A stretch of 64,000 nucleotides of DNA from Hankyongella sp964404985 (lineage in GTDB: Bacteria > Pseudomonadota > Alphaproteobacteria > Sphingomonadales > Sphingomonadaceae), in assembly GCA_964404985.1 (NCBI GenBank), contig CAYOMD010000007.1, positions 20,724-84,723 of the forward strand, written 5' to 3'. Under the pieces are notes generated by a model. That model worked only from the letters and a program-made list of their open reading frames with translations, made no database searches and was not told the origin of the DNA. The position numbers and the translations under genes were made by a program. Of this stretch, positions 52,856-61,113 are shown piece after piece (positions within the stretch are counted from its first letter, which is position 1; each line of letters opens with the position of its first letter).

Positions 52856-52889
52856 AGCAACGGGCTTTAAATCCGCATCAGCCTGATGG
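52852..52889. repeat. 38-bp exact repeat, copy 2
   Basis: Identical to 9033-9070. The left end provides the stop of the methyltransferase remnant and the right end contains the last codons and TGA stop (52878-52880, minus strand) of the GST gene. Confidence 0.9.
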
Positions 52890-53966
52890 CATGAGCTTGT
52901 TGTTCACCCGCGCCACCCGCACAGTGAGCGGCCGGGCCAGCAGCTCGGCGACCCCCACGGCATCAACCAGCGGCCGCACCGCCGCTTGCTGCTCGGGCGT
53001 AAAGCCCTGCCAGCAGTCAACGACCCGCTGCCACATCCACTGGGTGTAGGGGAAGATCATGCGCGTCCCGCTCGTATCGCCGATACTGAACGGTTGCTGG
53101 CCAATAGCGCGCGGCAGTTCTTCGCCCGCATGAGCCGGAATCCAGGCTGCGTTAGCCTCCAGCGTGCCGGCGACAACGCCTGCATAGCCTTGCCAGAGCA
53201 GGGCCAGCATCGCGACGACACCGTCCGGCACCGCATCGTCCGCCACGAGTTCACCAAAAGTCACCGGCGGAAAGTTCATGCGCTCCACCCAGTCGGCAAC
53301 GCGGGGTGCCACGGTATACATGTGCTCGCCCGAGCGCGGGTCCCGGTAGAGGTGGCCGTAGAGCGGGCCCATCAGCGCATGATCCGCAAGCGTCGGCCGC
53401 CCCCCCAGCACATAGCGATGCTGCAAAAGATGGTCGGCGAACAGGCGGAGGAACTCTTCGTATAACGCATCGATAGCCGGTGTTGTCTCCGGGGTGACAC
53501 CGAGCAGCGGCAGGGCCCCGGCGAACGGCTGGCAGATTTTCGCGCCGATCTCCGCCTGCTCGGGGACGCTGAGTTCCGGTGCGCTGAACATGCCGAACTG
53601 CTTGACCGCCCAGTCGCGGTTGCGGGTCCAGCGGAACAGCATGGCAGGCAGCAGCAGCCATTCGTCCGCGACGCATTCCATCAGCAGCGCCGCAAGGCGT
53701 TGCGCTGGTGTTGCCGGATAGGCTGGATTCAGGGGCGACAGCAGATCAAGCGCATCAATAATGTCGGAGGTATCCTGCACAAAGCGACCGTCCGGCAGTT
53801 CGACTGCCGGCACATAGCGCACTCCGGTGTTCGGGATGACAATCTCTTTGTACACGCTGCGGGTCGCCTGGATTTCGTCAAACGGCAGCCGCTTGTTGAG
53901 CAGGAACGCGCGGGCCTTCGCCGTGTAGAGCGACACGTGGCCACCGTAGAGCTTGATCGTTTCCAT
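52878..53966 (-). CDS. Glutathione S-transferase-like protein, long form
   Basis: A 362-residue protein: N-terminal thioredoxin-like GST domain (about 3-80; KLYGGHVSLYTAKARAFL, VPAVELPDG, DTSDIIDAL) and a GST C-terminal helical domain (about 90-230; GGRPTLADHALMGPLYGHLY). The extra roughly 130 residues at the end are not assigned. Substrate unknown. Its last three codons lie in the 38-bp repeat. Confidence 0.85.
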   Translation of the reverse strand: METIKLYGGHVSLYTAKARAFLLNKRLPFDEIQATRSVYKEIVIPNTGVRYVPAVELPDGRFVQDTSDIIDALDLLSPLNPAYPATPAQRLAALLMECVADEWLLLPAMLFRWTRNRDWAVKQFGMFSAPELSVPEQAEIGAKICQPFAGALPLLGVTPETTPAIDALYEEFLRLFADHLLQHRYVLGGRPTLADHALMGPLYGHLYRDPRSGEHMYTVAPRVADWVERMNFPPVTFGELVADDAVPDGVVAMLALLWQGYAGVVAGTLEANAAWIPAHAGEELPRAIGQQPFSIGDTSGTRMIFPYTQWMWQRVVDCWQGFTPEQQAAVRPLVDAVGVAELLARPLTVRVARVNNKLMPSG

Positions 53967-54001
53967 GCACCCTCCCCCTTTTGATAGGCAGACTGCGCAG
54001 A

Positions 54002-55111
54002 TCAGCCGCTGATGTCCATGCCGTTTGCGGCGATCAGCGCGCGAATACCATCCTTGAAGTGCTCGGGCGCGAACTGGCGCGCATGCCGGATGGCGGCCTG
54101 CGGGTCAAAGTCGCCGGCCGTGCTTATGAAATGCTCGATCGCCGCGATCAGCCCCTCGACACTGGCATCCCGGAAGAACTGGCCGGAGACACCGGGCACG
54201 ACAGTATCCAGCGCGCCGCCGCGCTCATAGGCGATGACAGGCCTGCCAGACGCCATGACCTCGACCGGGATGATGCCGAAATCCTCCTCACCGGGGAACA
54301 CCAGCGCCTGGCAGCGGGCATAGTGCGATTTCAGCACATCGAACGGCACCTTGCCAAGGAACCGGATATTCGGCTTGGCGAGGGCCTCCAGCGGCTTGCG
54401 CTCCGGCCCGTCACCGATCACGACAAAGGGCAGGCCCAGCCGGTTGAAAGCGTCGATGGCGAGGTCGGGGCGCTTGTAACTGACCAGTTCACCCGCCCAG
54501 AGGAAGTACGGCTCGCGCTCTGTGACTGGCACCGGACCGAAGCTCTCGACGGCGACCGGCGGGAACACCACGGTCGACTCGCGCCGCCAGTACTTGCGGA
54601 TACGCTTGGCGACGTGGTTTGAGTTGGCGGCAAAGGCGTCGACTCGCGCCGCTGACGTCACATCCCACTTGCGCAGTTCGTGCACCAGATGCGGCATTAC
54701 CAGTTTCGTGAAGCCACCTGCGCGCTGGAAGTAGATGTGATACTGATCCCAGAGGTAGCGCATCGGCGAATGAGTATAACAGACATGCAGGGCATCCGGC
54801 CGGGCGATCACGCCCTTGGCTGGCCCTGCTTCGCTGGAGATCACCAGATCATAGGCGTTGAGGTCCAGTTCCTCGAGTGCGCGCGGCATGAACGGCAGAT
54901 ACTTCTGATAAAGCTTGCGCGCCATCGGCATGCGGCTGATGAACGTCGTCTCGATCCGGTGTTTCTGGATGACGGGCGAGAGTTTTTCCCGGTCCAGCAC
55001 ATGGGTGAAGATGTCCGCCTGCGGGAACATCTCGCAGAGCGCTTCCAGCACCTTCTCGCCGCCGCGCATATGAAACAGCCAGTAATGAATGATGGCGACG
55101 CGGGGGATCAT
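54002..55111 (-). CDS. Family 4 glycosyltransferase (WbaZ-like)
   Basis: A 369-residue GT-B glycosyltransferase: MIPRVAIIHYWLFHMRGGEK, HVCYTHSPMRYLWDQYH, and GEEDFGIIPVEVMASGRPVIAY in the donor site. The pattern fits mannosyltransferase-like WbaZ proteins of O-antigen loci. It is translationally coupled to the flippase gene upstream (ATGA overlap). Confidence 0.92.
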   Translation of the reverse strand: MIPRVAIIHYWLFHMRGGEKVLEALCEMFPQADIFTHVLDREKLSPVIQKHRIETTFISRMPMARKLYQKYLPFMPRALEELDLNAYDLVISSEAGPAKGVIARPDALHVCYTHSPMRYLWDQYHIYFQRAGGFTKLVMPHLVHELRKWDVTSAARVDAFAANSNHVAKRIRKYWRRESTVVFPPVAVESFGPVPVTEREPYFLWAGELVSYKRPDLAIDAFNRLGLPFVVIGDGPERKPLEALAKPNIRFLGKVPFDVLKSHYARCQALVFPGEEDFGIIPVEVMASGRPVIAYERGGALDTVVPGVSGQFFRDASVEGLIAAIEHFISTAGDFDPQAAIRHARQFAPEHFKDGIRALIAANGMDISG

Positions 55112-56667
55112 CTTGGGTCTCCGGCAGGTTCTTGGGCGTCGAGGATCGCGCGGATGCGGCCACGCAGCGCCTTCAGGATGCGCTTGCGCTTGAGGAACAG
55201 GGGAAGCCCGCCGACACCAAGAACAAGTGCCGGGGCCGCGAGTGCTGCCAGATCGTGCAAACGCCCGGCAAGGTCAAACTGCGCCACAATCCACTGGCCG
55301 GCCCATGCGGCGGAGCCAGCCAGCAGAGCGCCGCTCACGACCGCCGTCGCCGTGACGCCAAGCGCCGGCCAGACCGGGAACACGAAGGTCCGACGGGCGA
55401 TCCACACGCCACCAATCGCAAGAATGAACATGTCCGTCAGGCCAAGCACCAGGCCGGCGCCATAGCCCTGAAATGGCACGATCAGCGCAAGGCAGCCAAC
55501 CAGGGTGACCAGGCTGTGGATGCCGCGCAAGGCGAAGATCGAGGCGTTCTTGTGCGCGTAGGTCAGCCAGCTGACATAGACATGCGTGATACCAACGGCG
55601 ACACCACTGACCGCCATCATCAGGAAGAGCTTGATATCGAAGACGTTGCCGCCATTGGTGAGCAGGTTCAGGAATTCATCCCCGACAATCGTCAGGGCCC
55701 CAATGGCGGCACCCAGCCCAAAGCCCAGCACAATGCCGGATGAGAGAATAATGGCGTTCTGCTGGCGGGTGTCCCCAGCAGCGGTCGTGCGGCCGAGCTC
55801 AATGCCGTAGTTCAGCGCGAACTGCATCCCGAACTCGCGCAGGATCGTCACCAGATTGCGGTTGAGGATGAACGCCAGCACCACCGCGCCGTCCTTCACC
55901 AGCGCGTTGATGAGCAATGTCGGGCCCTGCAGCGCGAACAATCGTGCCATGTCGCCAACCCAGAGGTAGAAACACTCGCGCGGGGATGCATGCAAGCGAG
56001 GCTTGGCTGTTGCAAACCCGCGCCAGAGGTGCGGCTGGGTTTTATAAATATCCCACATCGGCAGGCCGACCCCGAGCACGATGAGGCATGCAAAGAACAC
56101 AGCCCAGCCGATAAGAATGTCCCGCCAGATCACGATCGCCAGGATGGTAATGGCAAAGCGCGGCCACCACAGGAGCGTGTTGAAATTGACGAAGCGGGGG
56201 TACTGGTCGTTGGCGCGGTAGATTTCCAGGATCCCGGCGCGCACGAAGGTCACCACGCCGAACATCATGGTCAGGAACATCAGATCCGGCTGATCGGCGA
56301 GCGGTACCACCTCGAAATGGAACAGGCGGTGGATACCAAATGTGTAGCTCGCCAAAGCGCAGAGCAAGGTAAGTGCCACGGCAATGCCGCAGTACAGCAG
56401 GACGACGGCCTTGAAATAGCTCTGCTGCGCCGCCAGCTCGCCTTTCACCCACATGTCGCGCAGGTGATTGCCGAACACCTGCCGCATGCCGAAATCGAAC
56501 ACGGCGAGGAAGGTGTTGATCGAAATGAGGATCGCCCAGTCCTGAAAGGCGACATCCGTCATCAGATAGGCGAACACCGGCACGAAGATGATACGCTCGG
56601 ACACCCGGGCGATCATCTCGAGAACCTTGGCAATCATGCCCTGATTGATGCGCTTCAGCCCGTCCAC
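55108..56667 (-). CDS. Oligosaccharide flippase-like membrane protein (Wzx/MATE-type)
   Basis: A 519-residue protein with about 12-14 hydrophobic helices and charged inner loops, in the polysaccharide-transporter superfamily. It would flip undecaprenyl-linked glycans across the inner membrane. Start GTG 56667. Paired with the downstream glycosyltransferase, it forms a second polysaccharide unit, separate from the XrtA locus, which has no flippase of its own in this window. Confidence 0.82.
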   Translation of the reverse strand: MDGLKRINQGMIAKVLEMIARVSERIIFVPVFAYLMTDVAFQDWAILISINTFLAVFDFGMRQVFGNHLRDMWVKGELAAQQSYFKAVVLLYCGIAVALTLLCALASYTFGIHRLFHFEVVPLADQPDLMFLTMMFGVVTFVRAGILEIYRANDQYPRFVNFNTLLWWPRFAITILAIVIWRDILIGWAVFFACLIVLGVGLPMWDIYKTQPHLWRGFATAKPRLHASPRECFYLWVGDMARLFALQGPTLLINALVKDGAVVLAFILNRNLVTILREFGMQFALNYGIELGRTTAAGDTRQQNAIILSSGIVLGFGLGAAIGALTIVGDEFLNLLTNGGNVFDIKLFLMMAVSGVAVGITHVYVSWLTYAHKNASIFALRGIHSLVTLVGCLALIVPFQGYGAGLVLGLTDMFILAIGGVWIARRTFVFPVWPALGVTATAVVSGALLAGSAAWAGQWIVAQFDLAGRLHDLAALAAPALVLGVGGLPLFLKRKRILKALRGRIRAILDAQEPAGDPR

Positions 56668-56785
56668 GCCTGCCCCGTGAATTTTGCCAGGCGATCATAC
56701 CGCAGGCGCGAACGGCTTATTCGATTTGTCCGGGCGATGCCAGCAGACTATCGCCGTTCACTATGAAATTCCGTGGTCCTGGCGC

Positions 56786-57364
56786 TTAACGCGGCGAGCG
56801 CTTGGCAAGGATGCGTTGCAGCGTGCGCCGGTGCATCTTGAGCTGGCGCGCGGTTTCCGAGACGTTGCGGCCGCATTGCTCGTAGATCCGCTGGATATGC
56901 TCCCAGCGCACGCGGTCAGCGGACATCGGCTCGTCGGGCACTTCCGGGATCGAATCGCCCGACTCCAGCAAGGCGCGCACGATCGCCTCCGGATCGGCCG
57001 GCTTTGAGAGGTAGTCGATTGCCCCGGTCTTGATCGAGGCGACAGCAGTGGCCAGGTTACCGTAGCCGGTGAGGATGATCGCGCGGACATCGGGGACGAT
57101 CTGGCGCAGTTCCGCCACAAACTCGAGGCCGTTGCCGTCCTCAAGCCGCATGTCTAGCACCGCATAGCCCGGACGGTAGTCGGCCAACAGCCGGCGCGCC
57201 TCCAGCAGTGAGGCCGCCGCTCGAACCGTAAAGCCACGACGCTCCAGCGTCAGGGCCAGCCGCTGCCGGAAGGCGTTGTCGTCGTCCACCAACAACAGGT
57301 CGCGCTGTGACACTGCAGTCGCTTGCTCTGTCATGGCGTCCATGTTCTGGATCATCTGATTCAT
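56786..57364 (-). CDS. regA: RegA/ActR-family response regulator
   Basis: A 192-residue redox response regulator: receiver domain (about 22-135) with D71 (VLDMRLED) as phosphorylation site, and a C-terminal Fis-type helix-turn-helix (CGRNVSETARQLKMHRRTLQRIL) that is highly conserved in RegA. ATG 57364 follows AAAGGA by 7 bases. The gene lies 28 bases after the sensor kinase gene. Confidence 0.93.
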   Translation of the reverse strand: MNQMIQNMDAMTEQATAVSQRDLLLVDDDNAFRQRLALTLERRGFTVRAAASLLEARRLLADYRPGYAVLDMRLEDGNGLEFVAELRQIVPDVRAIILTGYGNLATAVASIKTGAIDYLSKPADPEAIVRALLESGDSIPEVPDEPMSADRVRWEHIQRIYEQCGRNVSETARQLKMHRRTLQRILAKRSPR

Positions 57365-57392
57365 GCGCCAGTCCTTTACCGTTTCCGTTTCA

Positions 57393-58718
57393 TCACACCT
57401 GCGTCGGCACAGATGCGTTCGCCGAGATGCTGCCTTTTCTGCCGACGTCGACCTGAGCGCGCCGCCAGCTGACCTCAACACTGGCACCCCCCTGTTCCCG
57501 ATTGGAGAAGCGCAGGCGTGCTCCTGTCCGCTCCAGCAAGGTGACGGCAATAAAAATGCCCAAACCCGTGCCACCGGCTTCCGAGAGATGCGGCCCAAGA
57601 TCCGGCTCGCCCAGTTTGGGTAACAGTGCACTACTGAACCCGGGACCATCATCTGCGATGCTCATCCATACGGTGTCGCGGCTTTCGCGGATGTCGATCT
57701 CCACGGCTGTGGTGGTATGTCGCACCGCATTGGCCACGAAGTTGCTCAGGCCATGCAGCAATTCCGGCCGCCGGGCGGTCCACACGGGCTGCACGCCCTG
57801 CGGCCCGGCGCGCGTGAGGCGGATCGTCGCGCCGCGTGCCTCGAACGGGCGAACGACCTCCCGCATGATGGCCTCCAGCGGCAGATGCTGAAACACTTCG
57901 TCCGCCTCTGCGCGCTGGGCGATGGTCACCAGGATATTGCGACAGCGGGTCGCCTCTTCGTTCAGCAAGGTCAGGTCAGCACCGAAATCGGGGTCATTGC
58001 CCAGTTGGTCCTTAAGGTCCTTGGCGATGAGCGTTATGGTGCCAAGCGGCCCGCCCAGTTCATGCGCGGCCGCCGCCGCCAGCGAGCCGAGTGCTGCCAG
58101 CTTCTGCTCCCGCGCCAGTGCCGTCTGGGTTGCCACCAGCGCTTTCTGCCGCAGACGGGCCTGTGCAGTCACCAGCCAGGCGTAGGCGGTCAGGAACATC
58201 ATCGCCAGCATCAGCGCCGTCCACACGCCGAACCGGTAAATCTCCGGCAGCGGTTGGGCCCCGCTCCAGGGCAGCGGCAAGGACCAGCGCCACAGCACCA
58301 CCAGACTGAGCGCCGCCAGACCAGAGAGCGCAATGGTAGAGCGTAGCGAGAGCAGGGTGGCCGAGATGGTGACCGGCACGAGAATTAGCACCGAGAAGGG
58401 GTTGGCGACCCCGCCGGTCAGGAACAGCAGGGCAGACAGCTGGGTCAGGTCGAAGGCAAACTGGAGTGCTGCCTGCGGGCCAGTCATATGTGCGCTGCTG
58501 CGATACCCGAACGTGAGCATCAGGTTCATCAGCACCGAGGCCAGAAGCGCCAGGCCGACCGGCAGCCAGGGGATCGTATAGTCAAAATACGTGGCAACCA
58601 CGCCAAGCGTAAGCGACTGACCGCCAACCGCAATCCAGCGCAACGCCGTGACCGTCCGGACATGGACCCCCGGCAGGCCAAGCTCGACCGGACTGACCTC
58701 GCTCATCCTGGCTGTCAT
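57393..58718 (-). CDS. regB: RegB/ActS-family redox sensor kinase
   Basis: A 441-residue membrane kinase: six helices (about 25-180), the quinone-sensing GGVANPF motif (102-108), H219 in AAHELGGPLGT, the likely redox Cys C259 (RCRNIL), and an ATPase domain with NAVRH, DDGPGF and GGTGLGIF. It senses redox state and phosphorylates RegA. ATG 58718 overlaps the ankyrin gene stop. Confidence 0.94.
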   Translation of the reverse strand: MTARMSEVSPVELGLPGVHVRTVTALRWIAVGGQSLTLGVVATYFDYTIPWLPVGLALLASVLMNLMLTFGYRSSAHMTGPQAALQFAFDLTQLSALLFLTGGVANPFSVLILVPVTISATLLSLRSTIALSGLAALSLVVLWRWSLPLPWSGAQPLPEIYRFGVWTALMLAMMFLTAYAWLVTAQARLRQKALVATQTALAREQKLAALGSLAAAAAHELGGPLGTITLIAKDLKDQLGNDPDFGADLTLLNEEATRCRNILVTIAQRAEADEVFQHLPLEAIMREVVRPFEARGATIRLTRAGPQGVQPVWTARRPELLHGLSNFVANAVRHTTTAVEIDIRESRDTVWMSIADDGPGFSSALLPKLGEPDLGPHLSEAGGTGLGIFIAVTLLERTGARLRFSNREQGGASVEVSWRRAQVDVGRKGSISANASVPTQV

Positions 58719-59329
58719 CAGGGTTGCGGCGGCTGGACTGAGGTGCCGGCCTTTGTGTCCGCCGCGTCCTTCACGACCGGGGCCTCCAGCAGCCGCAGGA
58801 TCATTCCGGCGCGACGGTCTTGCCGCGCATAGTCGAGGGCGGAGTAGCCGCTGGCGTTATCCTGCAGCTTGGGATCTGCCCCCAGAGAGAGCAGCAGCCG
58901 GACCATGGCGACGTTGCGGGCGCGCACGGCCTTGATGAGTGCCGTCTCGCCGGCCCGGTTCTGCGCATCGACCTTGGCCCCTTTGCCGACCAGCACCCGC
59001 ACCCCATCGGTAAAGTCGCCGATTGCGCAGTAGATAAGCGGGGTATTACCGTCCCTGTCCTCGACGTTCGGATCCGCCTCGTAACGCAGCAACAAGGCGA
59101 GCCAGCCCAGATCCTCCCGTTTTACCACGATATGAAGTGCGGCCTCCCCGGTATCCGGGTCCAGGCGGTCGGCCAGCCGGCCGCCGGATGTGGCAAGAAG
59201 CTGCACCGCTGTTGGCGCATCGGACTTGCGCACCGCCTCAATCAGTTCATATCGGGCAGACTGCGCCAGCACCGGTGCCGCCAGACACAGGCTCATCAGC
59301 AGGACCAGACGGGCAAAGGGAATTTTCAT
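58718..59329 (-). CDS. Exported ankyrin-repeat protein
   Basis: A 203-residue periplasmic protein: signal peptide MKIPFARLVLLMSLCLAAPVLAQ, then about four ankyrin repeats (TGEAALHIVVKRED, DGNTPLIYCAIGD, AGETALIKAVRAR, SGYSALDYARQ). It would bind other proteins. It begins the ankyrin-regB-regA unit and is divergent from sco, with 55 bases between. Confidence 0.9.
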   Translation of the reverse strand: MKIPFARLVLLMSLCLAAPVLAQSARYELIEAVRKSDAPTAVQLLATSGGRLADRLDPDTGEAALHIVVKREDLGWLALLLRYEADPNVEDRDGNTPLIYCAIGDFTDGVRVLVGKGAKVDAQNRAGETALIKAVRARNVAMVRLLLSLGADPKLQDNASGYSALDYARQDRRAGMILRLLEAPVVKDAADTKAGTSVQPPQP

Positions 59330-59384
59330 GGATTCAGACACTCGCTTAGCAGGCAGTACCAGCCGATATAGGCGTTTTCGCGCA

Positions 59385-59981
59385 ATGGGGAACAGCCTGA
59401 CGCGCCGATCACTGATAGCAGTGTCACTTCTCGCGCTGGCCGCCTGTGGAAGCGGCGGCAAGACGGACAGTTCTGGTAGCGGCAAGGCACTGGTCGGCGG
59501 CCCGTTCGCGCTGATCGATCAGGATGGCACACCGCGCACGGAGCAAAGCTGGCCCGGCAAATATCTGCTGGTCTACTTTGGCTACACGTTCTGCCCGGAT
59601 GTCTGCCCCATCGACTTGCAGCGCAATGCGGCCGCCCTCAAAATCCTTGAGGAGGAGGCCCCCGCTATATTGGAGAAGATTCATCCGCTGTTCATCACCG
59701 TCGACCCGGAACGCGATACACCCGACGTCATGAAGGCCTATGTAAATGCCTTCGGGCCCCGTTTTGTCGGCCTTACCGGAACACCGGCGCAGATCGAGGC
59801 CGCTAAAAAAACCTACCGCGTGTTCGCCCAGAAGCGGCAGGATGAAGGATCGAGCGAGTATCTGATGGATCATACCTCCGTGACCTACCTGATGGCTCCG
59901 AACGGCGACTACCTCACGGTCTTCGGTTCCGGCACCATGGCGCAGGCGATGGCGACCACCTTGAAAGAGCAGGTCCAATGA
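59385..59981 (+). CDS. Sco1/SenC-family copper lipoprotein
   Basis: A 198-residue protein: lipoprotein signal with lipobox LAAC (C21), thioredoxin-like domain with copper ligands C70 and C74 (CPDVCP) and H163 (DHTSVTYLM). It helps assemble the CuA site of cytochrome oxidase. ATG 59385 gives a normal lipoprotein signal; ATG 59328 has AAAGGGA upstream and would add 19 residues. It overlaps ycgN by 4 bases. Confidence 0.92.
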   Translation: MGNSLTRRSLIAVSLLALAACGSGGKTDSSGSGKALVGGPFALIDQDGTPRTEQSWPGKYLLVYFGYTFCPDVCPIDLQRNAAALKILEEEAPAILEKIHPLFITVDPERDTPDVMKAYVNAFGPRFVGLTGTPAQIEAAKKTYRVFAQKRQDEGSSEYLMDHTSVTYLMAPNGDYLTVFGSGTMAQAMATTLKEQVQ

Positions 59982-60415
59982 CCAACGACCGGTTCTGGGT
60001 GCGCAAATCGCTCGATCAGATGTCCAGGACCGAGTGGGAGTCGTTATGCGATGGCTGCGGCAAATGCTGCGTCCACAAGCTTGAAGATGAGGTAACGGGA
60101 GACGTCTTCCCCACCAACGTCTGCTGCCGGTTGCTGAACCGCCGCACGGCACGCTGCGCCGACTATGCCAACCGCAAAACGCTGGTGCCGGATTGCATCG
60201 TGCTGACGCCCAAGCTCGCCCGCACCATGGACTGGCTGCCGGAGAGCTGCGCCTATCGTCGTCTGGCGCTCGGGCAGGCACTGCCGGAGTGGCACCCGCT
60301 GGTGACCGGGGACCCGGATAGCCCGCGCAAGGCCGGCGCTACGGTGGCTGGCCGCGTGCTCTCCGAGTCCGACGTCGGCGATCTGGAGGATTTTATCCTC
60401 GATACGCCACTTTGA
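59978..60415 (+). CDS. YcgN/UPF0260-family Cys-cluster protein
   Basis: A 145-residue YcgN protein with a conserved Cys pattern (CDGCGKCCVHK, NVCCRLLNRRTARCADYANR, WLPESCAYR), which may bind zinc or an iron-sulfur cluster. Cytoplasmic; function unclear. ATGA overlap with sco and TTGA overlap with the DUF45 peptidase. Confidence 0.92.
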   Translation: MTNDRFWVRKSLDQMSRTEWESLCDGCGKCCVHKLEDEVTGDVFPTNVCCRLLNRRTARCADYANRKTLVPDCIVLTPKLARTMDWLPESCAYRRLALGQALPEWHPLVTGDPDSPRKAGATVAGRVLSESDVGDLEDFILDTPL

Positions 60416-61113
60416 CCCAGACGTTGACCGTCACCTGCGAGGCGGGCGCCGTGCCGGTGCGGCTGATCCGCCGCGCCAATGCCCGGCAGCTGCGGCTGAT
60501 CGCGGACCCGGTACGCCGCGAGTTTCGCCTCACCCTGCCGCTGCGCGCGAACCTGACCGCCGCCCAGGCCTTTCTTGAGAGCAATCGCGGCTGGATTACC
60601 GGGCGCGCCCAAAACTTTCCCGCGCCGATGCACTTTGCCCCGGGATCAACCATTCCCTACCGCGGCGTACCGCATGGCATCGTGCTCGGCGATTCGGGCA
60701 AACGTGGCATTACCGCCGAGAACGAGACCTTGACCGTCCATGGCCCACCCGTCACGGCGAAGGACCGCCTGCTGCGCTGGCTGCGGCTGGAGGCGCGCCG
60801 CGTGCTGGGGGCAGAAGTCACTGAATCCGCCGCCAGCCTAGGGCACAACGATGTGCGGGTTGTCACGGGTGATACGGTCTCGCGCTGGGGCAGTTGCACC
60901 AGTCGCGGTGTGATCCGCCTGTCCTGGCGGCTTATTCTCGCACCGGACCGGGTGCGCCGCTACGTGGTCGCCCACGAAGTCGCGCACCTCCGGCATATGA
61001 ACCACTCCCCTGCCTTCTGGGCGCTGACAGAACAGCTTTACGGCGCGCCGGTCACAGAGCCGCGTGCCTGGCTCAAACAGCAAGGGGCGCTATTGCTGGG
61101 GATTGGGCGATGA
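60412..61113 (+). CDS. YgjP-like metallopeptidase (DUF45)
   Basis: A 233-residue M48-like metallopeptidase. The zinc site HEVAH (VVAHEVAHLRHMNHSPAFW) is typical, and RWGSCTSRGVIRLSWRLILAP precedes it. Start TTG 60412 overlaps the ycgN stop. Its 3' end overlaps the convergent PBP gene by 24 bases. Confidence 0.92.
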   Translation: MTQTLTVTCEAGAVPVRLIRRANARQLRLIADPVRREFRLTLPLRANLTAAQAFLESNRGWITGRAQNFPAPMHFAPGSTIPYRGVPHGIVLGDSGKRGITAENETLTVHGPPVTAKDRLLRWLRLEARRVLGAEVTESAASLGHNDVRVVTGDTVSRWGSCTSRGVIRLSWRLILAPDRVRRYVVAHEVAHLRHMNHSPAFWALTEQLYGAPVTEPRAWLKQQGALLLGIGR

